Shown in pieces: positions 23,727 through 35,670 of a DNA stretch of 64,000 nucleotides; position 1 is the first letter of the stretch, and the number at the start of each line of letters is the position of its first letter. The DNA lies in assembly GCA_951640165.1 (NCBI GenBank), contig OX621237.1:13392001-13456000 (forward strand). The letters run 5' to 3'. The notes under the pieces are model-generated. The model was not told the origin of the DNA. It ran no database searches and worked only from the letters and a program-made list of their open reading frames with translations. The stretch comes from Pseudoips prasinana (lineage: Eukaryota > Arthropoda > Insecta > Lepidoptera > Nolidae). A program made the position numbers and the translations under genes.

Positions 23727-26700
23727 TTACCAGTCACTTACACTAAAATCTTGTACAATATCAGCTTTATCTTCAGTAATAGTGTCGGTGCTAATAACTG
23801 GTTTCTTTTTAGTTAGTTTTTTCTTATCTTTTACTTTTATTTCTTTCTTTTTGACCTTTTTCACTTTCGGTGCAGGAGTTTCATCGTCTTCCTCGGTTTT
23901 GAAATGGTCATCTTCATCTTCGTCGTCAGATGGGAATAACACTAATGGTCCCTTATTTTCTGTTTGGTGGGTTTTTGTTGTTTCATCTATTTTAGGTCTC
24001 TTAATCTTGGGTAGCTCTCCAGCTATTTCATCATTCTTAGTGATCTTCTTACGTTTTTGTATTTTATTTATCTTACTCCAGTTTTCATAGTAAGTAAGCA
24101 AAGGCGTGCCCTTGGTCCTGATGTTAGTTTCCCAGGCTGCAATCATTTTGTCATCCTTCAAAGAGAAACTTACTTTTGACCTTTCTCTTTCAATAAACTT
24201 GGAGTTTTCCTCTATTTTGTCGAGTAATTGACGAATTTTTTTCGTGTAGTTCGAAACGGAACAAGTTTTTAAGAATTGTTTTATCTGTAACAATATTTTA
24301 AAACATTATTATAATGCTAAATTATGTGGTATTTGCTATCACTCCAGAAGAACCGTTAGTCCTGGAGCGGAAGAATAGCTGATTGATAGGACACATACAT
24401 AGAGAACACTGATTTACTATTATGTGTTGGATTAATTTCAATCGTGCGTATAATTGGTAGGAATAGTGTGGTGGTAGAGAGTGATGAAATCCTTACCACC
24501 TCATCCCCATGGTAGACGTTTTTGGACCTCTCTTTAAGACCCTAACACTACATTTCTATAATCTGAGTGCTATGGATTGCTATAGGGAGTATTTAAATAA
24601 TATTAATAAACAGTGCATCAAAATTATTCATGACAAGATTTTGATGTGAAACATCTATAGCCGCACGTAAAACAGATTTCTGGCGTGGCGACGCATGCCG
24701 TGGCGATGTGTCGCCACGCTATACGATAGTAGTGTGTACGGTGTGGCGACGCGTCGCCATGCGCAATCGACTTTATATTTTATCATTATGACAAATTTAG
24801 TTCCTATCACAATATGTTCTTTTCTGCATACTACTTTTACAAAATAATGTCGATGTTTCACATCTGCCAGGCGTCCCGTGACCGCTCACATTTTTTTATT
24901 GCCAATAGCAGTCTTAATACCTAAAATGTCGCACCTTGTGGTCGTAAGAAAGCACCAATAGTTAATCATTATTGTCCCACTTATATGCTAGTGGGTGGGC
25001 ATGGTTTCCGCACTTAGTCCCCAATGTGGACCATTATGTAATAGTGAGGTTTATTACAAACTAGCTGTGGCCCGCGGTTTTACCCACGTTAATCTTTATA
25101 AATTATAGCCTATGCGTTAATCCATGGTGTCAGCACTGTCAGCTAACTCCATACCAAATTTTATTATACTCGCTCCAGACGTTTAGACATGAAGAAGTAA
25201 CAAACATAAACACTCACTAACTTCCGCCTTTATAATATTAGTTTTATTATTAAGTTATGTAGATTTTTTAGACAATCTATTTTCTTTCAACAAAATATTG
25301 TAGGTCGGTTGCAGGTTATAGTAGTGGTTATCGTAATTGCATGTTTAGAGGATAAACATTGATATGATTTAAGTTAAGTGTACAAACCTGCATTATTGCT
25401 ATAAGTGTAGTATCTGGGAAAGCAATGGTATGTGATTGGTTGGTAGTGCTTTCCAACATCAAGGCATACAGCCTCTCTATGACTGAATCCTTGAAGCCAT
25501 TCTCCATTAGTTGTGATTTTGCAAGCCTAAGGACACAAGAGAAGTCCAATGGCTTCATTGACACTTTCTTATGCTTCTTATTGAAATCATAAGATGTTAG
25601 TACCTGGAAATATTAAAATATTATTCCCATTCTTTCGACTGGTATAATTAATAGAATTTCAATGCATACACATTAGTCCAAATATTGAGCATTGAACATA
25701 CAGAACACATCTAATACTTTTTATTTTATGTCTGGAACTCATGCCACAACAGCTACCCTTATTTCACCAGTACTGCTCAATATTTGGAGACACCCTTCTA
25801 TATTCAAACGTAAAATGAACTATAATTACCTCTACAAGATAGGGTAGAACAGGTATGAAAGTATTTGATTCTTTTGAGAGGTTTATCAATATCTCAACAC
25901 AATGGAATCTCAGAGGGTAATATTGATGTGTGGGCACCAATTTTATTGTATTTGAAATAATCATAACTAAGGGATAGATCAAAGGCTGCAATTGCGCTTT
26001 ATTTGAGGTTGCTCCCAACAAATCACCCCACAAGTGCAATGAATTAACAAATTGCCAGTTGTAGACAGCCTGTCTGTTTTCTATCTTATGTACCACAATA
26101 GCATTTCTTAAATGTATAGCCAACTGTCTGATGTATAAGAAAACATGTTGATAAGAAACATTCAGATCTAGAGAAAACATTTCCACCAAGGATCTTCTCA
26201 TGAAATTGATGCCTGGCCATGTGGAAGGGCTAACAAACTTGCAGTTTTTAACATAAGTCAAATACATGGCTTTTAATACAAGGTCCAATAAAGCTGACTG
26301 CTGGTTCCTTGTTATCCTCAGGATACAAAGGAATGCCAGCACTCGCACAGTCTCTTCTCCAGTGCTCCAGAAAGTTAAAAGTTTCTTCAGAGATTGCTTG
26401 GCTATTCTTATAAAACAAGCCACATAAATGGACATTTGATGGAGATGTTTCAGCAAGACAGTGAGAATATTCTCAGAGGTCACTCCTGCAAGTAATTTCA
26501 ATAAATCATTGAGATATGCAATCAAGTGACTTTTGATTTTGACAAAGTATTTGCATTTTTGTGGGTCTTTTCCAGATTGTTCTATCCCTAGGTACTTTTT
26601 AATAGCACCAGGCAGGTATAGAACACACATTTGTATCACTGCATTGAATACAGAAGAACCTGGAAAAGAAAAATGCTATTATAAATGTATATATATAAAG

Positions 26701-29638
26701 AGGTGTTTGTAATATAAAAAAAATTATAAATTTAAATTGAAAAGAGTGTAAAAAATATATATTTCATTGTAAAAAATAGCATGGGGTGCATGGTGTCAAT
26801 AGTTACATTTTTGGTTTTGGTTGGTAGATACTTGCCACACTTACTGCAGGTATTATAGGGAATATAGTATATAGTACTGCAGGGTTTGATTCCCACCCAC
26901 AGCAGATATTTGTGTGCATGAACATGGCTGTTTATCCTGAATCTGGGTGTAATTATCTATGTAAGTATGTATATATTTACAAAAGTAAAGTAGTATATGT
27001 ATTTAGTATATCAGTTGTCTGGTTGCCATAATACAGGCTCTACTTAGGTTGGGATCAGATGGCCATATGAATAATGTCCCGGGATATCATTATTAGTATT
27101 ATATTAGATAAATATACTATCATATATTATATAAGAGGTATAATGAAGTGTTATCTATAAGAGTACCTTCCACTTTGTATTCCCCTTCTGAAGTGCCATC
27201 CTCACTCGTGGCTCTCAACATAGCTGCATTGAAGGCCTTGATGACAGTGGTGATAGCAGAGAGCTTAATTTTTCCTTCACGCTGAAGTGCTTCCTGCCAC
27301 TGTGCCACCATCTTAAGGGTGACCTTCCCTTTAACTGGTTTTGCATCTTCATCCTAAAAAAAATAATATTTAATATGTTTCATAATTACATAATGCTACC
27401 AAGTTGTAACCTTGCTGTGTGTCTGGTGAGATAGAATATCACCACCCCATCTCATCACTTGGGGAGGGGGGGCATAGACCATATATAACCAACCTTAAAT
27501 AGGTTAGACTGACAAGCTTATTTTCTTATTTAGATTCTATTTACTGGCTATATTATCATTATCATGTCAGCTGAAAGCTGTCCATTGCTGGACACAGGCA
27601 CCCAAAGTTATATTACAAAATTTGTAATATAATTTACAATGTTTAAAATAAAATTAACTACTGAATCTAATCTAAATAAGGAAATAAGCATGTTTGCAAT
27701 CAACCTACTGAAGGTTGGTTATGGATAAACATGTTTCATTCATAAAACAATAATTGCAGTAAAATGACTGACTTAAACACAGAACCCATTAGTTAATTTA
27801 CTGTGTTTATACAATGTTAGAATAAACTGTTAATTTCACTAGTTATTGGTTAAGGTACATCAAGTTTGGAAGCAATTTCTCATCCCTCAATAAAAAATTC
27901 TTATTGCATCCAAACTGACTGATTTCGTCACACAGTTCTGCTACTAACTAATGCAATTGCGGCACAATATGTAGACACCATTGACAGACTATTGTGTCTA
28001 AACTGTGCCACTTGGCATATTATCGACTCAAACCTCCCGTTTCATTTGACACATGATGTTACTATATCCACATGATTTCGACCTTGCAAATGCTACCTGA
28101 CTATAGGGTTAAAACACTTCATATTGATTTATTACATGTGCTAACCAAAAAAGAAAAATGTGCTATAAAGCTTAAAGCACAAAGAACGTACTTATCTACC
28201 TGATTGTGAATCTATTTTCATTTTAAATTATGAAATTGTGGATTAAACATGCGACATGTAATATTTTTCAGAGTTGAACAAATACGTACAAATTAACATC
28301 GACTTTACAAAAAAAACTTCTAATTGCAACATATTAATGTACATAATAAAAAACTAGATTAAATACCCTTTTAAATTATATACTAATATCTATAAATCCC
28401 TACATAATTGCAAAGAAACATTCAAAAGAAATCTATAACTCTTCACGAAATATGTCCATTTAAACGAGCTGTCACTGGTAGACGCACTTCACAAATATTT
28501 TTGTTCTATGTCATTCCATTTTGGCAGCCCACCTTTTTTTTTCATACTTTAGTGTTGAAAATGACTAAAGTGACTGTATTAGACTGACTGTCATTTATGG
28601 TCAAAAATGGTCATTAACTGTCAAAAATGGTCATTTTCAGTCAATTTGATTGTAGTAATATTCTAGTACCTTTAAAGTTTTTGTCATTAATAAAAGTCAA
28701 CAACTTCTAAATTGAAACAAAAAAGTGGTTTTTATGACTTATAGTACCTATTATTATATAGTGTTAATCATTTTACATTTCTAATCATGCCTGCATTTAA
28801 GACAAAATGGCAATGTCGCATCGCCTCTCATGATATAATAGAAAATAAAATGTTGCTTCATTTAAACTTGCATATAAATTGGGTACCTAAATAAATAAAT
28901 AATTAGGTGGTAGTCGAGAATAGACAATAATATTTGAGCCAAATTGACTGAATTTGACAGTAAATGACCAGTCATTTAAGGTTTAATACAATTGTGACTA
29001 GTCATATTCAGTCATTTTACATCTCTACTCTATCCTCGTGGCCATGGTGTTTCGATTCATACCAATTACTGCTGTAATTTGCCACAGGATGGCATTTATT
29101 TCAACAATTGAATGCATGGGGACTTTTGTTCCTGGGACATAGGACCTGTCGCGATGCAATATGTACCCGTGGACGTTAGTCGGTATCAATATTTTCTTAG
29201 GTTATACTGACACATTATCTATTATCTTATACCTCAAAGTCACTCTCATCACTGTCTCCCTGAAGAGGACCGGGCTTGTGCAATTTGTTATCATCATCGT
29301 CACCGTCTTCTTGATCTGATGCATCGTTACCAGAATCGACGTCAAAGTTCAACAAATTTTCATCGTTTTCTTCCAAAAAACTATAAAAGTCCGGATCGGT
29401 TTTTTTTAATTTTTCCAATGATTTCTTATGAGTTTCTGGGCTTAACTCTTCTTCTGAATCTGCAATATTTTTCATACATAATTTAATATGTTCCATGTGA
29501 ATAGATAAAGAGTAAAATGAAATTCCTTTTTACAAATGAGAATAAATAAAGGTTATTTTTCGTAAATATAAAAGACAAAGGTACAGAACACATACCTGAA
29601 TTTTCCGGTGAATTTGCCGCAGCTTTTATTTTCTTCAT
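23727..29638 (-). CDS. Noc2: Nucleolar complex protein 2 (Noc2/NOC2L), complete
   Basis: Six exons, transcribed right to left: 29638-29596, 29459-29233, 27353-27167, 26659-25830, 25603-25388, 24284-23727. All joins are in phase and give 686 residues (human NOC2L is about 750). It works in 60S ribosome assembly in the nucleolus with Noc1 and Noc3. The N-terminus (MKKIKAAANSPENSDSEEE) leads into an acidic segment, PDFYSFLEENDENLLNFD then DQEDGDDDDNK. The conserved core starts with VTLKMVAQW and GSSVFNAVIQMC in exons 3-4 and covers the helical repeat region. The C-terminus is lysine-rich with an acidic patch (DDEDEDDHFKTEEDDE), typical of nucleolar proteins. The start ATG at 29636-29638 is chosen because exon 1 joins in phase to the conserved acidic exon. 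Confidence 0.93.
24642..24862. mobile_element. MITE with short inverted ends in Noc2 intron
   Basis: The left end GATGTGAAACATC is mirrored by GATGTTTCACATC at the right end. The interior holds GC-rich inverted pieces, GTGGCGACGCATGCC and GTGTCGCCACG. It lies in the Noc2 intron 24285-25387. No transposase is present and no clear target duplication was found. Confidence 0.7.
25062..25245 (+). repeat. CCCCGCGG-type dispersed repeat in Noc2 intron
   Basis: It starts AGCTGTGGCCCGCGGTTTTA and ends CCGCCTTTATAATATTAGTT. CTCCATACCAAATTTTATTA groups it with the 20208 subfamily. Orientation is opposite to the host gene. Confidence 0.75.
26820..27110 (+). repeat. tRNA-derived SINE, type 1, 5' degraded, in Noc2 intron
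   Basis: A B-box-like GGGTTTGATTCCCACCC lies at 26883. The body (CTGGTTGCCATAATACAGGC, TTAGGTTGGGATCAGATGGC, GTCCCGGGATAT) matches the copies at 35218-35455, 43586-43830 and 47893-47995. Together these form one SINE family in the window. It is antisense to Noc2. Confidence 0.65.
27354..29232 (-). other. Noc2 intron 2, repeats only
   Basis: At 27430-27480 there is a partial copy of the SINE-like CACCCCATCTCATC element and at 27545-27600 an inverted copy of its tail (ATCATGTCAGCTGAAAGCTG). The interval 27610-28549 shows no recognisable gene or repeat. The hAT-like element at 28550-29027 is listed separately. Confidence 0.55.
28550..29027. mobile_element. Nonautonomous hAT-like element
   Basis: The left end TAGTGTTGAAAATGACT resembles the reversed right end TAGAGATGTAAAATGACT, the form seen in hAT termini. 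Near the left end GGTCAAAAATGGTCATT occurs twice in short order. The 8 bp flanks do not match, so the target duplication has decayed or the ends are slightly off. It lies inside Noc2 intron 2. Confidence 0.5.
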
Positions 29639-29959
29639 ATTGTTAAGTTTACTCTAGTAAATCACAATAAAATAAAACAAATAATATTCTGCTGTGCCGA
29701 ATCCACACGTGCTTTCTGTCAAATTGAGAATTGACAAACAAAATTGACATTTAGCCATAGATATATTTCTTTTCCTCATCAGGCAAAGGACTGAGATTAT
29801 AACAGCATATTCGCTTCGGTCATCTAAATGCTCGAAGCATATTTCACATATCTTCAGTTATATTAATTTATTGTTATTAGATAAAAGGCCATATATTTAT
29901 TCCCTATTGTAACTGAACGAAATGAACTAGTAATATTAAGTAAAATATTGACAGAAGTA

Positions 29960-30085
29960 CGTATGTAAGCTGTGTGGTGACGGCGGTGAATAGCAAAATA
30001 TCATCACCCCATCTCCATAGTGGAAAGGTTTTCGGGAGGCCTTTATCCAGCTGTGGACGTCATTCAGCTGACATAATGATGATGA
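29960..30085 (+). repeat. Truncated SINE-like element with RTE-type tail
   Basis: Only the head (GCTGTGTGGTGACGGC, ATCATCACCCCATCTCC) and the tail (GGCCTTTATCCAGCTGTGGA, CAGCTGACATAATGATGATG) are present, joined with an internal loss. It lies about 320 bp upstream of the Noc2 start codon. Confidence 0.65.
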
Positions 30086-30771
30086 TATAAGAACTGAGAT
30101 TTGACAACATTTCATATTTTTAACTGGCATGTATTATTGCGTTATTTAAAAGTAAATCCAAAACTATGGCACCCATATTTTTCCTTTTTGCGAAATTATG
30201 AACTTTTCATTCATAATTTCAACTTTGAAATTCGATGTATTCTAAAAAGACGTAAGTGGCAAATGACATCATACATACGGTGGAATAGCAATCGATCTTT
30301 GCTTTAATGTAACCCGTCAAAAAAAAGTCACTGTCTTGTCAAACTCGTTGGCGCCTAAACTTGTTTACGTTTGTTTAATGTTTTCAATTTCAAATAAAAT
30401 TAAAATCGTCAATATTAAATTCATTTCCCGTGTCATTATCCTTATTATATTTCATTAAGTCGCCATGAAAGTTTCGAAATTTCAAACCGTGAGTGACAAT
30501 TGACAATTTGACATGTCTTGTTTGACATTAATTTTTTCGTTTAAAACATTGGAATGCTTAGGCAAAGGAAACTACCTCGTCCGCCATATAAGTGACGTCA
30601 TCACACCTTTATTAGTTTTTATTTTTTTCCTCAGAAATGAAGAAATATAAAAATATATTTGAACTCAGGATACAAAAATAAAGAAATGGTATTTTTGTTT
30701 TATGGTGGTGTCAGTTTTGAAATGTTGTCAAATACCGGACTCTAACGCAAGAATGAGTATAAACTCACTTA
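30086..30771. other. Intergenic, nothing firmly recognised
   Basis: AT-rich sequence upstream of Noc2. A short ATG frame near 30464 (MKVSKFQT followed by GTGAGT) looks like a possible first exon on the plus strand, but no downstream exon was found to join to it. Confidence 0.4.
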
Positions 30772-31018
30772 GGCTGATTTCAGAGTCGCGCCGGCGAGCA
30801 GCGCCGTCCAAACGCGCGCGCTTACAATTACACTAGATAGTAGTTGCGTTTCATATTCACGCAGTTCAAACGCGCCGCGTGTGACACGCGCGCCGTCGGC
30901 AAGCGCTGCCCAAGCTCCTCTACTGGCAGCTAGTGTTTCAGAGTGACGCGTCTCGCACGCGGCTGTTGATACGCGCTGGCAGCCGGCGCATGCCGCGCGC
31001 GTCACTCTGAAATCAGCC
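30772..31018. mobile_element. CpG-rich MITE with TTA target duplication (PIF/Harbinger-like)
   Basis: The element is 247 bp. The left end GGCTGATTTCAGAGT is the exact reverse complement of the right end ACTCTGAAATCAGCC, and TTA flanks both sides (30769-30771, 31019-31021). The 3 bp TTA duplication is typical of PIF/Harbinger. The interior is far richer in CpG than its surroundings. The 78-residue minus frame inside it is not a gene. Confidence 0.88.
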
Positions 31019-32246
31019 TTAATGTTAGTATTTATACTAAAAACTGTTAGTAACTACATGTTTTGGTAGGTACAGCTTGACAAAAAAGAGTGTGGAATAA
31101 TTATGAGGTCGCCAATATTGCACCTATAGTAACCCGAAATACTATGACTCAACAGTTTTGATACTTATTATTTTGAAGATATGATCCCAATTCCAAGTAC
31201 CCAGTTTAGTCTTTCGGACGCTACCCAATCACCATGGTAGACTTCAAGGTCCAGTGTTAATAGTGTGTAATTATAAGTAATTTTAATAGTGTGGTCTGAA
31301 GCTGAAGCCACGTAAGTGGTGCAGTACCTACCTACAGACAGATAATCATGCCACCAAGGACAGTCTAACAGTGAGATGGTTTGGTTACAGATATAATGAA
31401 AATACACGTGTTGTTTGCAGTTTTATTTTAATTAAAAACAATCAATCGGACGAATTGAAAACACTTTCATCTAAATATTCGATCCCAGAAATGCTAACAT
31501 TTTGGCTAGAGCTTAAGTACTACAACTTCAGAATCACTAGCATATTCTAATTCTGATTCACTGCTACTGACATCTCTGAGATTTATCACCAATCGTTCTA
31601 TCTATTCATACAAAGTTGCACCTCTGTCATAATATTCTTTTTCTATTTTCATAACATGTTTGCATGAATTCTTCCAGTCTACGGCAGTAATATTAGAAAA
31701 TGCTTGTTCAGCAGCCACCTATAAAAAAAATAATATAATAAATAATCATTAACAATAGGTCTTAACAACATTAAATATGCGTATAAAACAAGTGCCACAA
31801 TGTGACCATTATCCCCTAAAATTTGGTCAACTTCATAAATGGGCTCTGGTTTATGCCGCTTCACTATCATTAATAATTGAGGCTTGCCGAGTGACTCATC
31901 ATAGGGCATATTATTTTCCAGTAACCATAACTTTATCAGTAACTTTTCAACCGCTAGTTGGTGCCTTATTCAAGAGCACTAAATGGTAAGGAGCATTATC
32001 CATTACAATTATCGTCGGTTCGCTAAGGTTCGCGATTAATTTTTTTGTGACCCATTTTGTGAAGTTGGTTTTATTTATTTCTGAGTGATAGTCTTCATTT
32101 TGTTTGTGCCACTGAAAATCAAAATGGCATTTGGAACAAACCCTTTCTCGCTATCAGCATGTACTCGTACAATTATAAATCTCTTGCCTTTTCATATGTT
32201 GTGTTACATTCCGCTGACATCAACTGATTGCCAACATTTTTTCAGC

Positions 32247-32306
32247 ATATATTTGGATGAAAGCTATATTCACTCATCAGTGATTATAACTTTCATCCAA
32301 ATATAT
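32247..32306. repeat. Small palindrome within transposase remnant
   Basis: ATATATTTGGATGAAAG is mirrored by CTTTCATCCAAATATAT with about 26 bp between. It overlaps the sequence encoding the first catalytic motif of the decayed transposase and suggests a local inverted duplication. Confidence 0.75.
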
Positions 32307-32653
32307 TATTTTGTTTTTGTAATTCGAGAGGCAGGTTTCTGTTATCCACAATAATTTTCAAATATTCAAATATTGCTCCCGCTTAAGGACGTACTAACAA
32401 ATATACGTGGTTTTTAGGTACCATTTAATGAACCAAGAACCAACAACTGTAAAGATAACATAGTGTAAATTTAAAGATAATATATTCATTTCTAAAGCTT
32501 GCAAATAATAACTGTGTAGTCCTATACAACATTTTCACAGAAATACGTTTTTACCATCACAAGTATCGCTAAAACTATCGAAAAATGGTGCCCGGATAGG
32601 AACATATATAGCTAAACCCATTGCATATTGTAACGTGAAAATAACAATAAATA

Positions 32654-33084
32654 GTGGCTCTTATAGACCTCTATAAGTCGGGTTTATTATTTTGTATCCA
32701 AATAAATAATTTTCTCATTTATGAGAAAGAATACACAATAGAATCTCCTCCGCCATACATTTTATAACGCAGCGCGCTGCTTCGTTCGTCATTCCACGCT
32801 CAGACGCGCTTGTGGAAAGGGTGTATCAACGCATACACCATACACTATGCGTGTCACGCATAGTGTATGCGTTTGAACTTTGTCGTACTAATTATCTGAA
32901 AAAATGTGATACACCCGTCCTTCCGCATGCGCGTCTGAGCGCGGAATGACGAACGAAGCAGCGCGCTGCGTTATAAAATGTATGGTGGAGGAGATTCTAT
33001 TGTGTATTCTTTCTCATAAATGAGAAAATTATTTATTTGGATACAAAATAATAAACCCGACTTATAGAAGTCTATAAGAGCCAC
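32654..33084. mobile_element. 431 bp MITE that is one long palindrome, TA target duplication
   Basis: The ends GTGGCTCTTATAGACCTCTA and, reversed, GTGGCTCTTATAGACTTCTA are flanked by TA on each side. The arms stay paired for about 185 bp (for example GAAAGAATACACAATAGAAT and GCAGCGCGCTGCTTCGTTCG). Near the centre a second perfect palindrome, CATACACTATGCGTG with its mirror, lies at about 32848-32880. No ORF. It is inserted in the decayed transposase 31475-34700. Confidence 0.88.
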
Positions 33085-34320
33085 TACTGCGTCTAACTAA
33101 AATTGATACTTTTTGGACTAAAATAAAAGTAAGGATGGGCTATCTACTATAAGCGCTTCTACTTATTTATTATTAATATGATATTTATTTTGGAATCCAA
33201 AATGGTGGTTCCACATTTTATGGCAAATCAATAGATAGGTACTTATGCATAAAATTTCTAAGTTTTTGAGAGTGGTAATTACGAATGGTAGAAATGGATA
33301 ATAAATGTGTATAATTTACTATAGTTGCCGCGAAAAAAAATGGACATAAAAACAAAAAAATGTCAAAAGAAAGAAATTAAATGAATGAGGTTTTGTAAGT
33401 ATTTACATTCATTATTTCTTGGTGTTCATAATTCATCACAAAACAGTTTACAGAATATAAAAAAATGCCATATTGTATTTTGAACAGACGCCAGCACATC
33501 CAGCTACCCCAATCGGTCAAATTTCTTTTATAAATTTTCTATTTATCACAAAAGCATAGGTTCACTTTCAATTGGAGAAAATTTTGGTCTCAGTAATGTA
33601 TGCCCTAAAGTTCACAGTTTCTGAGCTATCGGCTGAAAAATTTTTTTAAGATGGCGCGAAATTGTGACCATTATTAGAAAAAACTTGCGGGGCATTCTTT
33701 GGCTACATGCCGACAGAAGTAAAAATTATTTCATACACTTATAAACTATATATAAGCGCGGAACTCGCCTCATCGTCATATTATAGTACATTTATATATA
33801 AATATGAAGAGTGCACTTCGTGTCCCGGGTTTGATTCCCGCGCAGGACTAAAGAATAGATATATATTATATTTTTTGGAGAATAAGTTTTAGATATAGTT
33901 TAATATATAGAAATGGGTAAAGGGAGGCGTAACGTGCGATGACGAGTGTTCCATGATTAACCAAAAAGTACTCAACGCGCATAAAAAGGTTATCACTTCA
34001 AAAAAATTTATCGGAAATTTAGTGCGAGGTTGACCAAAACAACAGCTATTTTTATAGGGCTTTCAAACAAAAAGTGCTCAACGCACTTAAAGAAGTTTTC
34101 ATTTCAAAAAGTTACATGAAAAATAAAACATTTTTTTTCGTAAAATGCATTCAAGTATCAAAATTAGTTCAGTTAATCTATAAATTCGAGCATAAAGCTC
34201 CTTCAATGTGTGCGTGCGCACTGCTGTAGTGTGCAGGCGCGGATAGCTGAATTTGAGAGCGTCAAAAATGTAATTACGTCCTTAACTGCTGTGTTAGGTT
34301 TCTCTATTAGAGACAATCTG
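33085..34320. other. Intergenic repeat-derived sequence
   Basis: At 33480-33605 there is a partial copy of the MITE seen at 19511-19645 (CAGACGCCAGCACATCCAGC). At 33811-33845 there is a SINE scrap with a B-box-like GGGTTTGATTCCCG. At 33958-34020 and 34070-34120 there are weak direct repeats around AAAAGT.CTCAACGC. No coding sequence was recognised apart from transposase remnants. Confidence 0.5.
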
Positions 34321-34671
34321 TTTGTTTAACATTTCTTATATGAAAAACCTACAGAGTGTAATATTTTTCTAAGATGTTCACGGGTTCCATCATAACCCAA
34401 GTCCTCTCTAACTACAGGCAGTAAATTTCTCAGTGTTTGCACCGGAAACATGGTATTTTGTTTTTTTTATCAGATTTTTACATGCATGAAATCTGATGTA
34501 GTTTAAGAATAAAATATACCTGGTTTTTCAGTGTAAAAGAAATGAACCTTTTGTCTAATTGCACATAAATCGAAATTGTCTAAATCTTCTTTCGGGCGTC
34601 CCTTGCGATGTTTTCCCGGTGTTGAAAAAATACCATTATTTATTTCACCTTCCCCAACAATTTTGATTATT

Positions 34672-34830
34672 TTACATACATACATAGACTCACGCCTGTC
34701 TCCCAGAGGGGTAGGCAGAGACAACGGACTTCCATTTGTCACGATCCTTGCACACCTCTTTCGCTTCGTTTACTGACATTATATTCTTCATACATGCTCG
34801 CCGGTTTAGGGTACTTCTGACCTGATTGAT
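34672..34830 (+). repeat. Dispersed Lepidoptera-type repeat, copy 2
   Basis: The match to 569-730 includes CATACATAGACTCACGCCTG, CCCAGAGGGGTAGGCAGAGA and GGTACTTCTGACCTG. Its start overlaps the 5' end of the decayed transposase frame. Confidence 0.7.
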
Positions 34831-35217
34831 TATTTTGTTCATAGATTTTCCTCAAACAAAAATAGTATTTTATAATTAATTCCATGTTCACTTTCTCCAG
34901 GTACCAATCTTGGAGGTTAGCGTATATGAGACCTGGCAAACAACAAAACATAACCCCAATTTTTCAATTTCTGTAAACATAACTAAAACTTAATTAAATC
35001 TGATTATAAACAACACTAGGCATTGAAAACATTTATATACATTTATTTAAGGAATAATGAGTTATTTAGGGTACATACCTGTCATCATAGCAGTTCTTTG
35101 ATAAACATTCTGGATATTGGACAAAATTTGTCCCGCTTGAGATTCGACCAAACACCGCAAAAAGACGCGGTAAATCACTGCTCTGCCACTACTACGAATA
35201 GTTTTATTCATTATTAT

Positions 35218-35455
35218 CGACGGTCACCGTAGCCTAGTTGGTAGTGCTACTGCCTACGAAGCTGGTGGTCCTGGGTTCGAATCCCGGTAAGTGATGAGCA
35301 CGAATATTTGTTTCTGAGTCATGAATGTTTTCTATGTATTTAAGTATTTATCTATCTATATAAGTATGTATATCGTCGCCTGGTACCCATAGTACAAGCT
35401 TTGCTTAGTTTGGGGCTAGGATGATCTGTGTGACATTGTCCCTAAAAAATAAAAA
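35218..35455 (+). repeat. tRNA-derived SINE, type 1, best copy
   Basis: A box TAGCCTAGTTGG at 35230-35241 and B box GGTTCGAATCC at 35274-35284 have tRNA spacing, so this is an RNA polymerase III promoter. The 3' domain reads GCCTGGTACCCATAGTACAA, GGGGCTAGGATGATCTGTGT and ends ACATTGTCCC before an A-rich tail. It is not an intact tRNA gene, as the acceptor stem does not pair. Confidence 0.85.
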
Positions 35456-35670
35456 TATATATGCACTGAAAGTTGATAATTTTTAGAAATCTATGAAAAT
35501 GACTAGGACTCACGCACTGTTGACGCAGAATGTACTAGAGCCGTTGGACAAAAAAAGCAATGTGGCCAGGTGGCCACAATCATCGATTTTAGTTCAAACT
35601 GTCACCGCGTGAGACTTTATTTAATCAAGCTGTACTCTGAGTAAACGTAGTGATTACATTCTCTCTGGCT

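Larger units (their letters stand above)
31475..34700 (-). pseudogene. Decayed DDE transposase (Tc1/IS630-like group), split by a MITE
   Basis: Read right to left. 34700-34510 encodes STPGKHRKGRPKEDLDNFDL with CAIRQKVHFFYTEK. 34440-34320 encodes VQTLRNLLPVVREDLGYDG and LRKILHSVGFSYKKC followed by a stop. 32310-32280 encodes YLDESYNH, the first catalytic D region. 32110-31930 encodes DYHSEINKTNFTKWVTKK and IIVMDNAPYHLVLLNKAPTS with the second D. 31880-31800 encodes KPEPIYEVDQILGDNGHIV, and 31720-31475 encodes the tail AVDWKNSCKHVMKIEKEYYD and the serine/acid-rich end. The order matches one transposase. Stops, frameshifts and the MITE at 32654-33084 break it. Confidence 0.75.

Noticed and set aside
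30464..30487. Possible first exon MKVSKFQT followed by GTGAGT
   Set aside because: No downstream exon with matching phase was found, and eight codons with a donor can occur by chance.
30769..31005. 78-residue minus-strand frame
   Set aside because: It lies wholly within the CpG-rich MITE and has no protein motif.
35218..35295. Possible tRNA gene
   Set aside because: A and B boxes are present but the acceptor stem does not pair and a SINE body follows; other copies show the same body.
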